From: an uncultured Nitrospirota bacterium
GTDB taxonomy: Bacteria > Nitrospinota > Nitrospinia > SZUA-224
Length of the DNA: 6,003 nt
NCBI GenBank assembly: GCA_913009285.1
Contig: CAJVYE010000077.1
Location: 1 to 6,003 of the forward strand
Direction: 5' to 3'
Made by a program: the position numbers and the translations under genes
The notes under the pieces: model-generated
Database searches by the model: none
What the model saw: only the letters and a program-made list of their open reading frames with translations
What the model was told of the DNA's origin: nothing
Part shown: piece by piece, positions 1 through 5,918 of the stretch
Layout: each line of letters opens with the position of its first letter
Numbering within the stretch: the first letter of the stretch is position 1

Positions 1-168
1 CTTTTAAATTGCTTTTGTTTCATAATATTTATTGTTCTGATCAGGCTCTTACCTGACCTGTGTGAAATTTTTATTATTCCAAAAGGTGTAGTGAATGAAA
101 TACTTCATTATAAAGAAGAATCATGGGCATGGGAAACCTTTAAAAGAGGCGGGATGAAAAGGAATTAG
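1..168 (+). pseudogene. Edge-truncated open frame, possible remnant of a PIN-like (DUF3368-type) protein
   Basis: Frame 1 is open from the first base to a TAG at 166-168 and gives 55 residues with no in-frame ATG before codon 52. The readable part, LLPDLCEIFIIPKGVVNEIL (encoded by 46-105), resembles the segment of PIN-like DUF3368 proteins where a hydrophobic strand and 'IPxxVxxEI' follow the first catalytic aspartate region. The frame then ends after WAWETFKRGGMKRN, well before the later acidic motifs that such proteins carry, and the upstream half reads as a low-complexity hydrophobic run (NCFCFIIFIVLI) that does not match a PIN N-terminus. It may be a decayed gene or the end of a gene entering from outside the window. 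Its stop lies 8 bases before the Shine-Dalgarno sequence of the next gene, so co-transcription is possible. The family assignment rests on pattern memory only. Confidence 0.3.
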
Positions 169-176
169 AAATCCCC

Positions 177-184
177 AGGAGGAT
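177..184 (+). promoter_or_regulatory. Strong ribosome binding site of the antitoxin gene
   Basis: AGGAGGAT is a near-perfect complement of the 16S rRNA 3' end. The AGGAGG core ends 8 bases before the ATG at 191, which fixes that start. The toxin gene downstream has no comparable site of its own, which fits the usual pattern of higher antitoxin than toxin translation. Confidence 0.85.
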
Positions 185-190
185 ATTATT

Positions 191-445
191 ATGGATAAAC
201 TTTTAAAGTTAGATAAAACCGGTGATTCAAGGCTTCTTAAAGAAATAAAAAAATCCTTAGGCTTAAAACTTAATGATGAGCTCATTTTATTTTGTGGAAA
301 AGATTATATGATAATTAAAAAGATTTTGAAACCTTCTCTTTCTGAACGATTTAAAAACCTGTCTAAGAAAATAGAGAAACGGTTCAAAAAGGAAGGATTA
401 GAAGAAGATGTGATAGATGAGGCCATTAAATGGACGCGAAAGTAG
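191..445 (+). CDS. AbrB/MazE-like antitoxin of a PIN-toxin pair
   Basis: This is an 84-residue protein, a usual length for small antitoxins. Residues about 5-46 look like a SpoVT/AbrB swapped-hairpin DNA-binding domain: 'KLDKTGDSRLLKEIKKSLGLKLNDEL' follows the family pattern of strand, then 'pKeirkkLGlkxGDel', then a strand ending in 'MIIKKI'. The lysine-rich, amphipathic C-terminal half (about 49-84, ending in EEDVIDEAIKWTRK) resembles the helical tail that wraps around PIN toxins in VapB-type antitoxins. From the family, the protein is expected to neutralise the toxin and, with it, bind and repress its own promoter. The start at 191 is supported by a strong Shine-Dalgarno sequence. The stop codon lies inside the toxin gene (16-base overlap), indicating translational coupling. 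The usual 'G(R/K)ITIP' signature is degenerate here (TGDSRLLKEI), so the subfamily is uncertain, but the arrangement makes the antitoxin role likely. Confidence 0.75.
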   Translation: MDKLLKLDKTGDSRLLKEIKKSLGLKLNDELILFCGKDYMIIKKILKPSLSERFKNLSKKIEKRFKKEGLEEDVIDEAIKWTRK

Positions 446-828
446 TGCTTGATACTAATGTATATGTATCGGCTATAGGATGGAAAGGGGCATCTCATGA
501 GATTTTCAATAACTGTATCAATGGAGATTTAAAATTATTTCTCTCTGCTGATATATTTGATGAGATTAAACGAGTTTTGAATTACCCCAAATTTAACTTT
601 ACCCAAATGGAAATTGAAGAGTTTTTAGGCCAAATATTAGAGATCGGAAATTTGGTAGAAACAGAAATAAACATAGAGATAATCAGAGATGACCCCAGTG
701 ATAACAAATTTCTTGAATGTGCAACAACAGTAGAAGCAGATTATATCATAAGTAGAGATCCTCATCTTTTAAACATCAAAGAATTTAAAGGGATAAAGAT
801 TATGTCACCTGAGGTCTTCAAGGAATAA
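430..828 (+). CDS. PIN-domain ribonuclease toxin (PIN_3 / COG1569 type)
   Basis: This 132-residue protein is a full-length single PIN domain. The visible acidic metal-binding positions are D8 in 'VVLDTNVYVSAI', E45 in 'FDEIKRVL', D91 in 'DDPSDNKFLECA' and D110 in 'ADYIISRDPHLL'. The 'DPxDNxFLExA' and 'ADYIIxxDxHLL' motifs are those of the family annotated as putative toxin-antitoxin toxin component, PIN family. PIN proteins of this kind are Mg-dependent endoribonucleases that usually cut tRNA or other structured RNA and stop growth when free of antitoxin; the target here cannot be told. The ATG at 430 lies within the last codons of the upstream antitoxin gene, so translation is probably coupled and the two form one operon. 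The gene converges on the response-regulator gene, with 54 bases between the stop codons and no convincing intrinsic terminator. All expected catalytic residues appear present, so the toxin is probably active. Confidence 0.88.
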   Translation: MDAKVVLDTNVYVSAIGWKGASHEIFNNCINGDLKLFLSADIFDEIKRVLNYPKFNFTQMEIEEFLGQILEIGNLVETEINIEIIRDDPSDNKFLECATTVEADYIISRDPHLLNIKEFKGIKIMSPEVFKE

Positions 829-882
829 AGTTTTTGCATACCAGTGTCTATTCACAACATCAAGAGATATCGCTTCTTCACT

Positions 883-2265
883 TCAAATATCCTCAATACC
901 ATACTCCCTTAGCTTATACATCAGGGAACGGTAGCTTATCTCCAATAGCCTGGCAGCCTCGGCCCTGTTTCCACCTGTCTTCTCTACCACCTTTTTGACT
1001 AATGTCTTCTCTGCATCCTTGACTACCTTTCTGATCGATAACTCACCATCATCAGAAGATGCCGCCTTTCTTTTATTATTGTATTCCCTGATCTCCTGGG
1101 GAAAATTATCTATCCTTAGCTTACTGGTATCAGCAAAGATCATCGCCCTCTCTATTGCGTTCTCTAATTCCCTTACATTTCCCTTCCAGGGATGATTTAT
1201 AAGAAGATTAAGCGCCTTTTTATCTATCCCATCGATCCTTTTACCCAGCCTTTCGTTATATTTATCTATAAAATGTACTGTTAAGAGGGGGATATCTTCC
1301 TTTCTATCTCTTAAGGGTGGGATATCAATACACATCACATTGAGTCGGTAAAATAGATCCTCACGAAACCTCTTTTCCTTGACCTCTAATTCAAGGCTCT
1401 TTGCCGTTGCTGCAATCATCCTCACATCGATCTTTATGTTCATGTTATCCCCAATTCTCCTGATCTCCTCTTCTTGCAAGACCCTAAGGAGCTTAACCTG
1501 GAGCATAAGCGGAAGTTCCCCTATCTCATCAAGGAATAGTGTACCTTCATCAGCCTCCTGAAAAAGTCCTTTCTTGGACTGTGTGGCATCAGTAAAGGCG
1601 CCTTTGACAAAACCGAAGAGTTCGCTCTCAAGGAGATTCTCCGGGATAGCGCCGCAATTTATGGCAATAAATGGCCGGTCAGATCGATTGCTATTGTGAT
1701 GTATAGCCTTTGCAATAAGTTCCTTCCCTGTTCCACTCTCCCCTGTGAGGAGAACCGTGGTCTTATACGGGGCTATCTTCTTTACGATCTCGAAGATATT
1801 ATGCATTTCATGACTCTTTGCCACTATATTATTAAAGTCATACTTCTCTCTTACCTCATCCCTAAGGAGGCAGTTCTCCATCTCTAATCTCTTCCGTTCT
1901 TCTACCTTTCTCAGGGTGAGTATGATCTCATCTCCCTTGAAGGGTTTTGATATATAATCATACGCCCCTAACTTCATGGCCTCGATAGCAGTATCAACTG
2001 TCCCGTATGCAGACATCATTATGATTGTAGATGCTACCACCTTCTCCTTTAAAGCATTTAAGAGCTCAATCCCATCCATATCAGGCATCCTGATATCGCT
2101 TAAGATTATATCGAATTCATCCTCATCTGTCTTAAGGAGTGCATCCTTTCCATTTACTGCAGAGGTTACCTTATAACCCTCTTTCTCAAGGATCAATTTC
2201 AGTACATGACGCATATTCTCTTCATCATCTACTACTAGTATCTTCTTATTGGACAATATAATCAC
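883..2265 (-). CDS. NtrC-family sigma-54-dependent response regulator
   Basis: The protein has 460 residues in the classical three-domain layout. The receiver domain (about 6-120) has the acidic pair D13/D14, phospho-acceptor D57 in 'LSDIRMPDMDG', S85 and K107. The central AAA+ domain (about 145-385) has Walker A GESGTGKE (175-182), sigma-54 contact loop GAFTDA (222-227), Walker B 'GTLFLDE' (241-247) and arginine-finger region 'FREDLFYRLN' (300-309). A Fis-type helix-turn-helix ends the protein (about 415-456, 'GGNRAEAARLLEISYRSLMYKL'). When phosphorylated, such proteins oligomerise at enhancers and use ATP to open sigma-54 promoters. The partner is almost surely the histidine kinase encoded upstream, 223 bases away on the same strand. 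The longest frame starts at GTG 2265-2263, but TTG at 2256-2254 gives MSNKKILVVDDE, the common start of this family, and has GAGGTGAT four bases upstream; either is possible. GAFTDA differs from the canonical GAFTGA but is, as I recall, a recurring natural variant. The targets are unknown; PilR-like control of pilus genes is suggested only by the neighbouring ATPase. Confidence 0.95.
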   Translation of the reverse strand: MIILSNKKILVVDDEENMRHVLKLILEKEGYKVTSAVNGKDALLKTDEDEFDIILSDIRMPDMDGIELLNALKEKVVASTIIMMSAYGTVDTAIEAMKLGAYDYISKPFKGDEIILTLRKVEERKRLEMENCLLRDEVREKYDFNNIVAKSHEMHNIFEIVKKIAPYKTTVLLTGESGTGKELIAKAIHHNSNRSDRPFIAINCGAIPENLLESELFGFVKGAFTDATQSKKGLFQEADEGTLFLDEIGELPLMLQVKLLRVLQEEEIRRIGDNMNIKIDVRMIAATAKSLELEVKEKRFREDLFYRLNVMCIDIPPLRDRKEDIPLLTVHFIDKYNERLGKRIDGIDKKALNLLINHPWKGNVRELENAIERAMIFADTSKLRIDNFPQEIREYNNKRKAASSDDGELSIRKVVKDAEKTLVKKVVEKTGGNRAEAARLLEISYRSLMYKLREYGIEDI

Positions 2266-2275
2266 CTCTCTCCTT
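2261..2275 (-). promoter_or_regulatory. Two overlapping Shine-Dalgarno choices for the response regulator
   Basis: Read on the minus strand, AAGGAG (2275-2270) lies four bases before the GTG at 2265-2263, and GAGGTGAT (2268-2261) lies four bases before the TTG at 2256-2254. The second match is longer and leads to a more family-typical N-terminus (MSNKKIL). The sequence does not decide between them, and the difference is only three residues. Confidence 0.6.
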
Positions 2276-2298
2276 CACAGGGCTTAAGGATAATTCTT

Positions 2299-2329
2299 CG
2301 ACCTGTACAACCCAAAGTTGTACAGGTCG
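2299..2329. repeat. Perfect 13-bp inverted repeat in the leader of the response-regulator gene
   Basis: CGACCTGTACAAC (2299-2311) and its exact reverse complement (2317-2329) are separated by only five bases (CCAAA). This would form a strong stem-loop in RNA or serve as a dyad for a dimeric protein. It lies 34-66 bases upstream of the response-regulator start, between the kinase and regulator genes. On the minus strand it is not followed by a U run, so it is not a standard terminator for the kinase transcript. On the plus strand AATTTTT follows, but no plus-strand gene leads into it. It could be an attenuator-like leader structure, an RNA processing or stability element, an operator, or a copy of a dispersed palindromic repeat. 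Confidence 0.8.
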
Positions 2330-2350
2330 TAATTTTTCATTGATTATTAA

Positions 2351-2445
2351 CAATTGACAATTCACAATTGACAATTTTATTAAAATGGAAACGCTTTAAG
2401 TCCTTAATTGTCAATTACTAATGGCCAATTGGCAATTGTCAATTG
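2351..2445. repeat. Cluster of CAATTGACAATT-type repeats in both orientations
   Basis: CAATTGACAATT occurs at 2351-2362 and 2365-2376. Its reverse complement AATTGTCAATT(G) occurs at 2406-2416 and 2434-2445, with a related CCAATTGGCAATTG at 2425-2438. The two orientations flank an AT-rich centre (about 2377-2405), so the whole stretch can fold into a long imperfect hairpin. The internal CAATTG is itself palindromic. It fills most of the 223-base gap between the regulator and kinase genes, which contains no credible gene. Short AATTGTCAATTG-like arrays are, from general knowledge, common as intergenic repeats in some bacterial genomes; a MITE-like or simple degenerate repeat is the most likely identity, and no function is assigned. 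Confidence 0.75.
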
Positions 2446-2488
2446 TAAATGACTCTAAAAATAAGCCGAATTACTCTTAAGCTAGCGC

Positions 2489-4048
2489 TTATGCCTTCAC
2501 AGGAACCACTATCTCAAACATAGTCCCCTCCCCCTCTTTGGTAGAGACACTTATCCTCCCTCCCATATCTTCTATAATCCTGTGGCAAATAGAGAGACCA
2601 AGCCCTGTCCCTTTTCCAGGCTCCTTTGTGGTGAAAAACGGATCGAATATCCTGGGAACATCCTCTTCACGGATCCCCTCCCCTGTATCCGAGAAGGTCA
2701 ATCTGACTTGTTTTCCTTCATCATCAAATCTATCTCCAGGCATGTGATTTGTCAGTTCACTGGAGACAACTATCTTCCCCCCTCTATTATCTGTCATGGC
2801 ATCTGCTGAGTTCAGCAAGAGGTTTATTGCAACCTGTTCCATTTTATGACCATCAAGTCTCAGATGGGGAATCTCATCCGATAGATTAAGAGATATCTCT
2901 ATATTACGAAATGCCTTTTGATTGCGGAGTAGCTCGATAGAGTCTCTAAGAATTTGGTTTATATCCACATCTGTTATGACACCCCTGGGGGGTGTGGCAA
3001 GATTCAATAACCCTCTTACTATCTCATCTATCCTGTCAACCTCCCTCTCAATCCTCCTAAGGGAGTCTATATCCTCTGATGTTCCCTCTTTAGTGTTAGA
3101 CAGTATATTGATATACCCATTTATCGCTCCTAGGGGATTACCGATCTCATGAGCAACACCTGCTGCCATTCTCCCAATCGCTGCCAGCCTTTCAGATCGC
3201 ATAACCTCATCCCTTGCCTTCCTCAACTCTATATTTCTCTTCTTGAGGAGGTCTATATGTTTTTCAAGACTTTCTGTCTTCTCTCTCAACCTTTCTGTCA
3301 TCTGGTTAAAGGCATAAGAGAGTTTCCCTATCTCATTATCACTTTCTACTTTTAACCTATGGCCAAGATCGCCATTAGAGACCCTCTCTGTTGCCTCAAC
3401 CAATTTCTGAATTGGTTTTACTACAGTCTTTGAAAGGAGAAAGATGCCAAATATCACAAATATCAGTACATCGATAGTTATATAGAAAAACGTCAATCCA
3501 CGCACCTTAAGAAGAATACTTCTCAGATCGAGAAGTGATATTTCACCCCTGATCCCACCCACAATTCGTCCTTCAATATATATGGGTGATGTAATAATGA
3601 GTTTATCTGTTTTACTTAGAAAAAAAGGACCTTTTTTCCCTTTCTCTTCTCTGATCTCAGATATACCATTATTGACGCATTTCAGTAGAAATGAATCTTT
3701 AAGTGTCTTACCTATAAGTTCACTCCTTGAGGATGCAAGCATCTTTAATCCCTTATCAACTATAGACAGCTCGCTGAATCCTCCTTCTCTGGTAAAGAGA
3801 CCTATCAATTTTGTGATCTCAGATTCCTTCATGATATCTGGAAAGGCAGTTGGATAATTTTTCATAATAATAGAGATGTTGTTTTCTATAGAGGAGAGCA
3901 TTACTCTGATGTTTTGAGACCTGTGCTTAATGAGAAGATGTTCAGTTACCTTCAACAGGATGATACCTATTAGCAGTAACGCAGCTACCAGGAGGATAGT
4001 TATATCAACTACTATCTCTTTCCTTAAACCCGTCTTAATTTCTTTCAT
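2489..4048 (-). CDS. Membrane sensor histidine kinase with extracytoplasmic sensor, HAMP, HisKA and HATPase domains
   Basis: The protein has 519 residues and is complete. In order it shows a first transmembrane helix (about 14-34), an extracytoplasmic sensor of about 150 residues (35-185) with Cache/PAS-like strands ('LSIVDKGLKMLASS...ELIGKTL', then 'LIITSPIYIEGRIVGGIRGEI'), a second transmembrane helix (about 187-206), and a HAMP domain starting at 'KPIQKLVEATERVSNGDL'. A short coiled coil (about 250-285) leads to the HisKA domain with phospho-acceptor H300 in 'AAGVAHEIGNPLGAI', and then the ATP-binding domain with N box 'NLLLNSADAM', G1 'DTGEGI', F box 'FDPFFTTK' and G2 'GKGTGLGLS'. The 'HEIGNPL' H box is of the NtrB/AtoS/ZraS type that pairs with NtrC-family regulators, matching the gene just downstream. 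It should autophosphorylate H300 and pass the phosphate to D57 of that regulator. The ligand is unknown. ATG 4048-4046 is the longest start; upstream GAGG is 13 bases away, a weak spacing, so translation initiation may be inefficient. Confidence 0.95.
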   Translation of the reverse strand: MKEIKTGLRKEIVVDITILLVAALLLIGIILLKVTEHLLIKHRSQNIRVMLSSIENNISIIMKNYPTAFPDIMKESEITKLIGLFTREGGFSELSIVDKGLKMLASSRSELIGKTLKDSFLLKCVNNGISEIREEKGKKGPFFLSKTDKLIITSPIYIEGRIVGGIRGEISLLDLRSILLKVRGLTFFYITIDVLIFVIFGIFLLSKTVVKPIQKLVEATERVSNGDLGHRLKVESDNEIGKLSYAFNQMTERLREKTESLEKHIDLLKKRNIELRKARDEVMRSERLAAIGRMAAGVAHEIGNPLGAINGYINILSNTKEGTSEDIDSLRRIEREVDRIDEIVRGLLNLATPPRGVITDVDINQILRDSIELLRNQKAFRNIEISLNLSDEIPHLRLDGHKMEQVAINLLLNSADAMTDNRGGKIVVSSELTNHMPGDRFDDEGKQVRLTFSDTGEGIREEDVPRIFDPFFTTKEPGKGTGLGLSICHRIIEDMGGRISVSTKEGEGTMFEIVVPVKA

Positions 4049-4067
4049 TATTCAGGTGGGACCTCTA

Positions 4068-4130
4068 AAGTGATCTAAAGTTATGGATAATAAAGAATTT
4101 TACAATAACTTTAGGCACTTTAGATCACTT
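4068..4130. repeat. 14-bp perfect inverted repeat with nested alternative pairing, upstream of the histidine kinase
   Basis: AAGTGATCTAAAGT (4068-4081) is exactly complementary to ACTTTAGATCACTT (4117-4130) across a 35-base AT-rich spacer. A second, offset pairing is possible between 4076-4084 (TAAAGTTAT) and 4105-4113 (ATAACTTTA); the two pairings share bases 4076-4081 and so exclude each other. The arms are built from repeated CTAAAG/CTTTAG units about 9-10 bases apart, pointing to a degenerate repeat rather than a single operator. It lies 20-82 bases before the kinase start, where a promoter or leader would be expected. It may be a regulatory dyad, a leader hairpin or a MITE-like element. 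Confidence 0.7.
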
Positions 4131-4174
4131 CAAACTTTGGGCGCTTCAATCGGTAATAGAATAAATATCTTTCT

Positions 4175-4190
4175 TAAGTTCATGAACTTA
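4175..4190. repeat. Perfect 16-bp palindrome just after the ATPase stop codon
   Basis: TAAGTTCATGAACTTA is its own exact reverse complement. It starts four bases past the TGA stop of the ATPase on the minus strand and lies about 130 bases upstream of the kinase start. In RNA it could form a 6-bp AT-rich stem with a CATG loop, but no U run follows on the minus strand (AGAAAGATAT), so it is a poor intrinsic terminator. A dimeric-regulator operator for the kinase promoter or a chance palindrome are the alternatives. Confidence 0.6.
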
Positions 4191-4193
4191 CAA

Positions 4194-5918
4194 TCAGATT
4201 ACCTTATCTCCTCCCAGCACAGAGATCTTTTTGTCAGCCTCGTTTAACCTTGTAATCAGCGAATTGACTATACGAATAGCGATCTCTGGATAGTTTTCAA
4301 TCGTTTCTTTTAGCTTATCTCCTGGAAAAACCTTAACTACACTCTTCCCCCTCGATTTGACAGTAGCAGTTCTCGCTGCATCCATAAGGGCGCTCATCTC
4401 ACCAAAATAGTCTCCAGGTTGAGTTATCTCTCCCACCTTTACTTCATACTTAAATATCTCCACGGCCCCCTGGATCAATTGATAGAAATTCTTGTCTGTA
4501 TTCCCTTCCTTGATTATCACGTCACCATCTTCAAAGACCAGTTCATCTGGATTCAGGAGATACGCAGGGAGTGCCTCTCTCACCAGCACTGTATTCCTCA
4601 GCACCTCATATATAGTGGTAACTCCTTCCCTGATCTTCCGTAAGCCTTCCTGACGCAAGGTGGACATGCCCTCCTTTATAGCAATCTTTCTCAACTGATC
4701 CTGAGGAACCTGTGATGTGATTGCCTCCTTAATGGCATCTGTGACCACCATTATCTCATAGACTGCCACTCTCCCCTTGTACCCTGTACCAGCACATTTA
4801 GGACACCCCTTACCTTTAAAAATCTTAAGATTATCAAATTCGTCAGCGGTAAACCCCGCCTCAACAAACTCCTTGCTATTGGACGTTACCTCCTCTTTAC
4901 AATCAGTGCAGATGCGGCGTAAGAGTCTCTGTGCAATAACCATTGTAAGAGAGGATGCAATCATATAACCTGGTATCCCTATATCCAGAAGCCTCCATAC
5001 AGTAGATGGGCAGTCATTCGTATGAACTGTGCTGAATACCAGGTGACCGGTCATGGCAGCCTTTATTGCGATCTCAGCCGTTTCCATATCTCTGATCTCA
5101 CCGACAAGGATGATCTCGGGATCTTGTCTCAAGAATGCCCGTAGTGCATTCGCAAAGGTCATTCCAATCTCTGTCCTTACATGGACCTGATTGATCCCGG
5201 GGAAGTTGAACTCTACCGGGTCCTCTACGGTTAGGATCTTGGTCTCGACATTATTTAAGGTATTTATCGCAGAATAGAGGGTGGTTGTCTTCCCACTCCC
5301 TGTGGGTCCTGTCACAAGAATCTGACCGTATGGATGCTTGATGACCTTCATAAATGTATCCAATCCCTCTTGTGTAAAACCAAGCCTTTTAAGATCGACA
5401 TTTAGGGTAGATTTATCTAGAATACGAAGGACTATAGACTCTCCAAATAAGGTAGGAAGGGTGGAGACCCTGAAATCTACGGTTCTATTCCTTCCTACTT
5501 TCAATTTTATACGTCCATCCTGAGGTATACGCCTCTCCGCTATATTTAGATTCGACAGTATCTTGAACCTGGAAATCAGCGCATTCTTAATCTGGAGAGG
5601 GAGATTCAGTGATCTGTGCAGGGTACCATCAAGGCGATATCTTACCTGAAAGCTTTTTTCAAAGGGCTCTATATGTATATCACTAACGCCCATTTTTATC
5701 GCCTTTGTCAGGATACTGTTTACCAGTTTGATAATAGGGGCATCCCCTGCTGAATATAGATCTTCTCCGATATCCTTATCATCAGGTTCATTATCAATAG
5801 CTATTTCCTCTGTTGCCTCAGAAACAAGTGAACCAATATCATCTATATCCTTTATCTCCGCTGACTTATCATCACTTTCAGTATCTAATAGCTTCTTGAA
5901 GAACCCTCTGTATTCCTC
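4194..5918 (-). CDS. GspE/PilB-family secretion or pilus assembly ATPase with C-terminal cyclic-nucleotide-binding domain, N-terminally truncated
   Basis: 574 native residues remain; the gene runs into adapter sequence at 5919, so its start and probably an N-terminal MshEN-type domain are missing. Positions below count from the apparent start codon at 5933-5931, whose first five residues (MLFRS) are adapter-encoded. The N2-type region contains 'SDIHIEP' and 'VRYRLDG' (about 84-103). The motor domain has Walker A GPTGSGKT (209-216), Asp box 'TVEDPVEF' (235-242), Walker B 'IILVGEIRD' (274-282) and His box 'TGHLVFSTVHTND' (295-307). A zinc-binding four-cysteine module follows (C342, C345, C377, C380). 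The normal GspE/PilB end is near 'TTIYEVLRNT' (439-448). After a short linker comes a cyclic-nucleotide-binding fold (about 462-570) with a phosphate-binding cassette at 510-525 that keeps E512 and R521 ('FGEMSAL', 'ARTATV'). It is expected to be a cytoplasmic hexamer powering type IV pilus extension or type II secretion, perhaps gated by a cyclic nucleotide. PilB versus GspE cannot be decided. It lies 145 bases upstream of the histidine-kinase gene. Confidence 0.95.
   Translation of the reverse strand, partial: EEYRGFFKKLLDTESDDKSAEIKDIDDIGSLVSEATEEIAIDNEPDDKDIGEDLYSAGDAPIIKLVNSILTKAIKMGVSDIHIEPFEKSFQVRYRLDGTLHRSLNLPLQIKNALISRFKILSNLNIAERRIPQDGRIKLKVGRNRTVDFRVSTLPTLFGESIVLRILDKSTLNVDLKRLGFTQEGLDTFMKVIKHPYGQILVTGPTGSGKTTTLYSAINTLNNVETKILTVEDPVEFNFPGINQVHVRTEIGMTFANALRAFLRQDPEIILVGEIRDMETAEIAIKAAMTGHLVFSTVHTNDCPSTVWRLLDIGIPGYMIASSLTMVIAQRLLRRICTDCKEEVTSNSKEFVEAGFTADEFDNLKIFKGKGCPKCAGTGYKGRVAVYEIMVVTDAIKEAITSQVPQDQLRKIAIKEGMSTLRQEGLRKIREGVTTIYEVLRNTVLVREALPAYLLNPDELVFEDGDVIIKEGNTDKNFYQLIQGAVEIFKYEVKVGEITQPGDYFGEMSALMDAARTATVKSRGKSVVKVFPGDKLKETIENYPEIAIRIVNSLITRLNEADKKISVLGGDKVI

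Noticed and set aside
304..498. Minus-strand 64-codon frame
   Set aside because: It is antisense to the antitoxin and toxin genes, with no ribosome site or recognisable domain.
829..882. Bidirectional terminator between the convergent toxin and regulator genes
   Set aside because: Only a short T run (831-835) without a good preceding stem and an imperfect GATATC-centred palindrome are present; neither is convincing.
2299..2337. Intrinsic terminator (stem plus AATTTTT)
   Set aside because: The T run follows only on the plus strand, where no gene leads into it; the minus-strand kinase transcript would meet the stem without a U run.
2351..2445. Possible CRISPR array
   Set aside because: The units are only 11-12 bases, occur in both orientations, have no regular spacers of 25-40 bases, and no cas gene is nearby.
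2266..2488. Sigma-54 promoter (GG-N10-GC) in the gap before the regulator
   Set aside because: TTGGC-like strings in the repeat cluster were checked on both strands and none has GC at the required 10-base distance.
4049..4193. Sigma-70 promoter for the histidine kinase
   Set aside because: Minus-strand TTGTAA followed after 16 bases by TAACTT, and TTGAAG followed by AGTTAT, are too weak in this AT-rich repeat to report as a feature.
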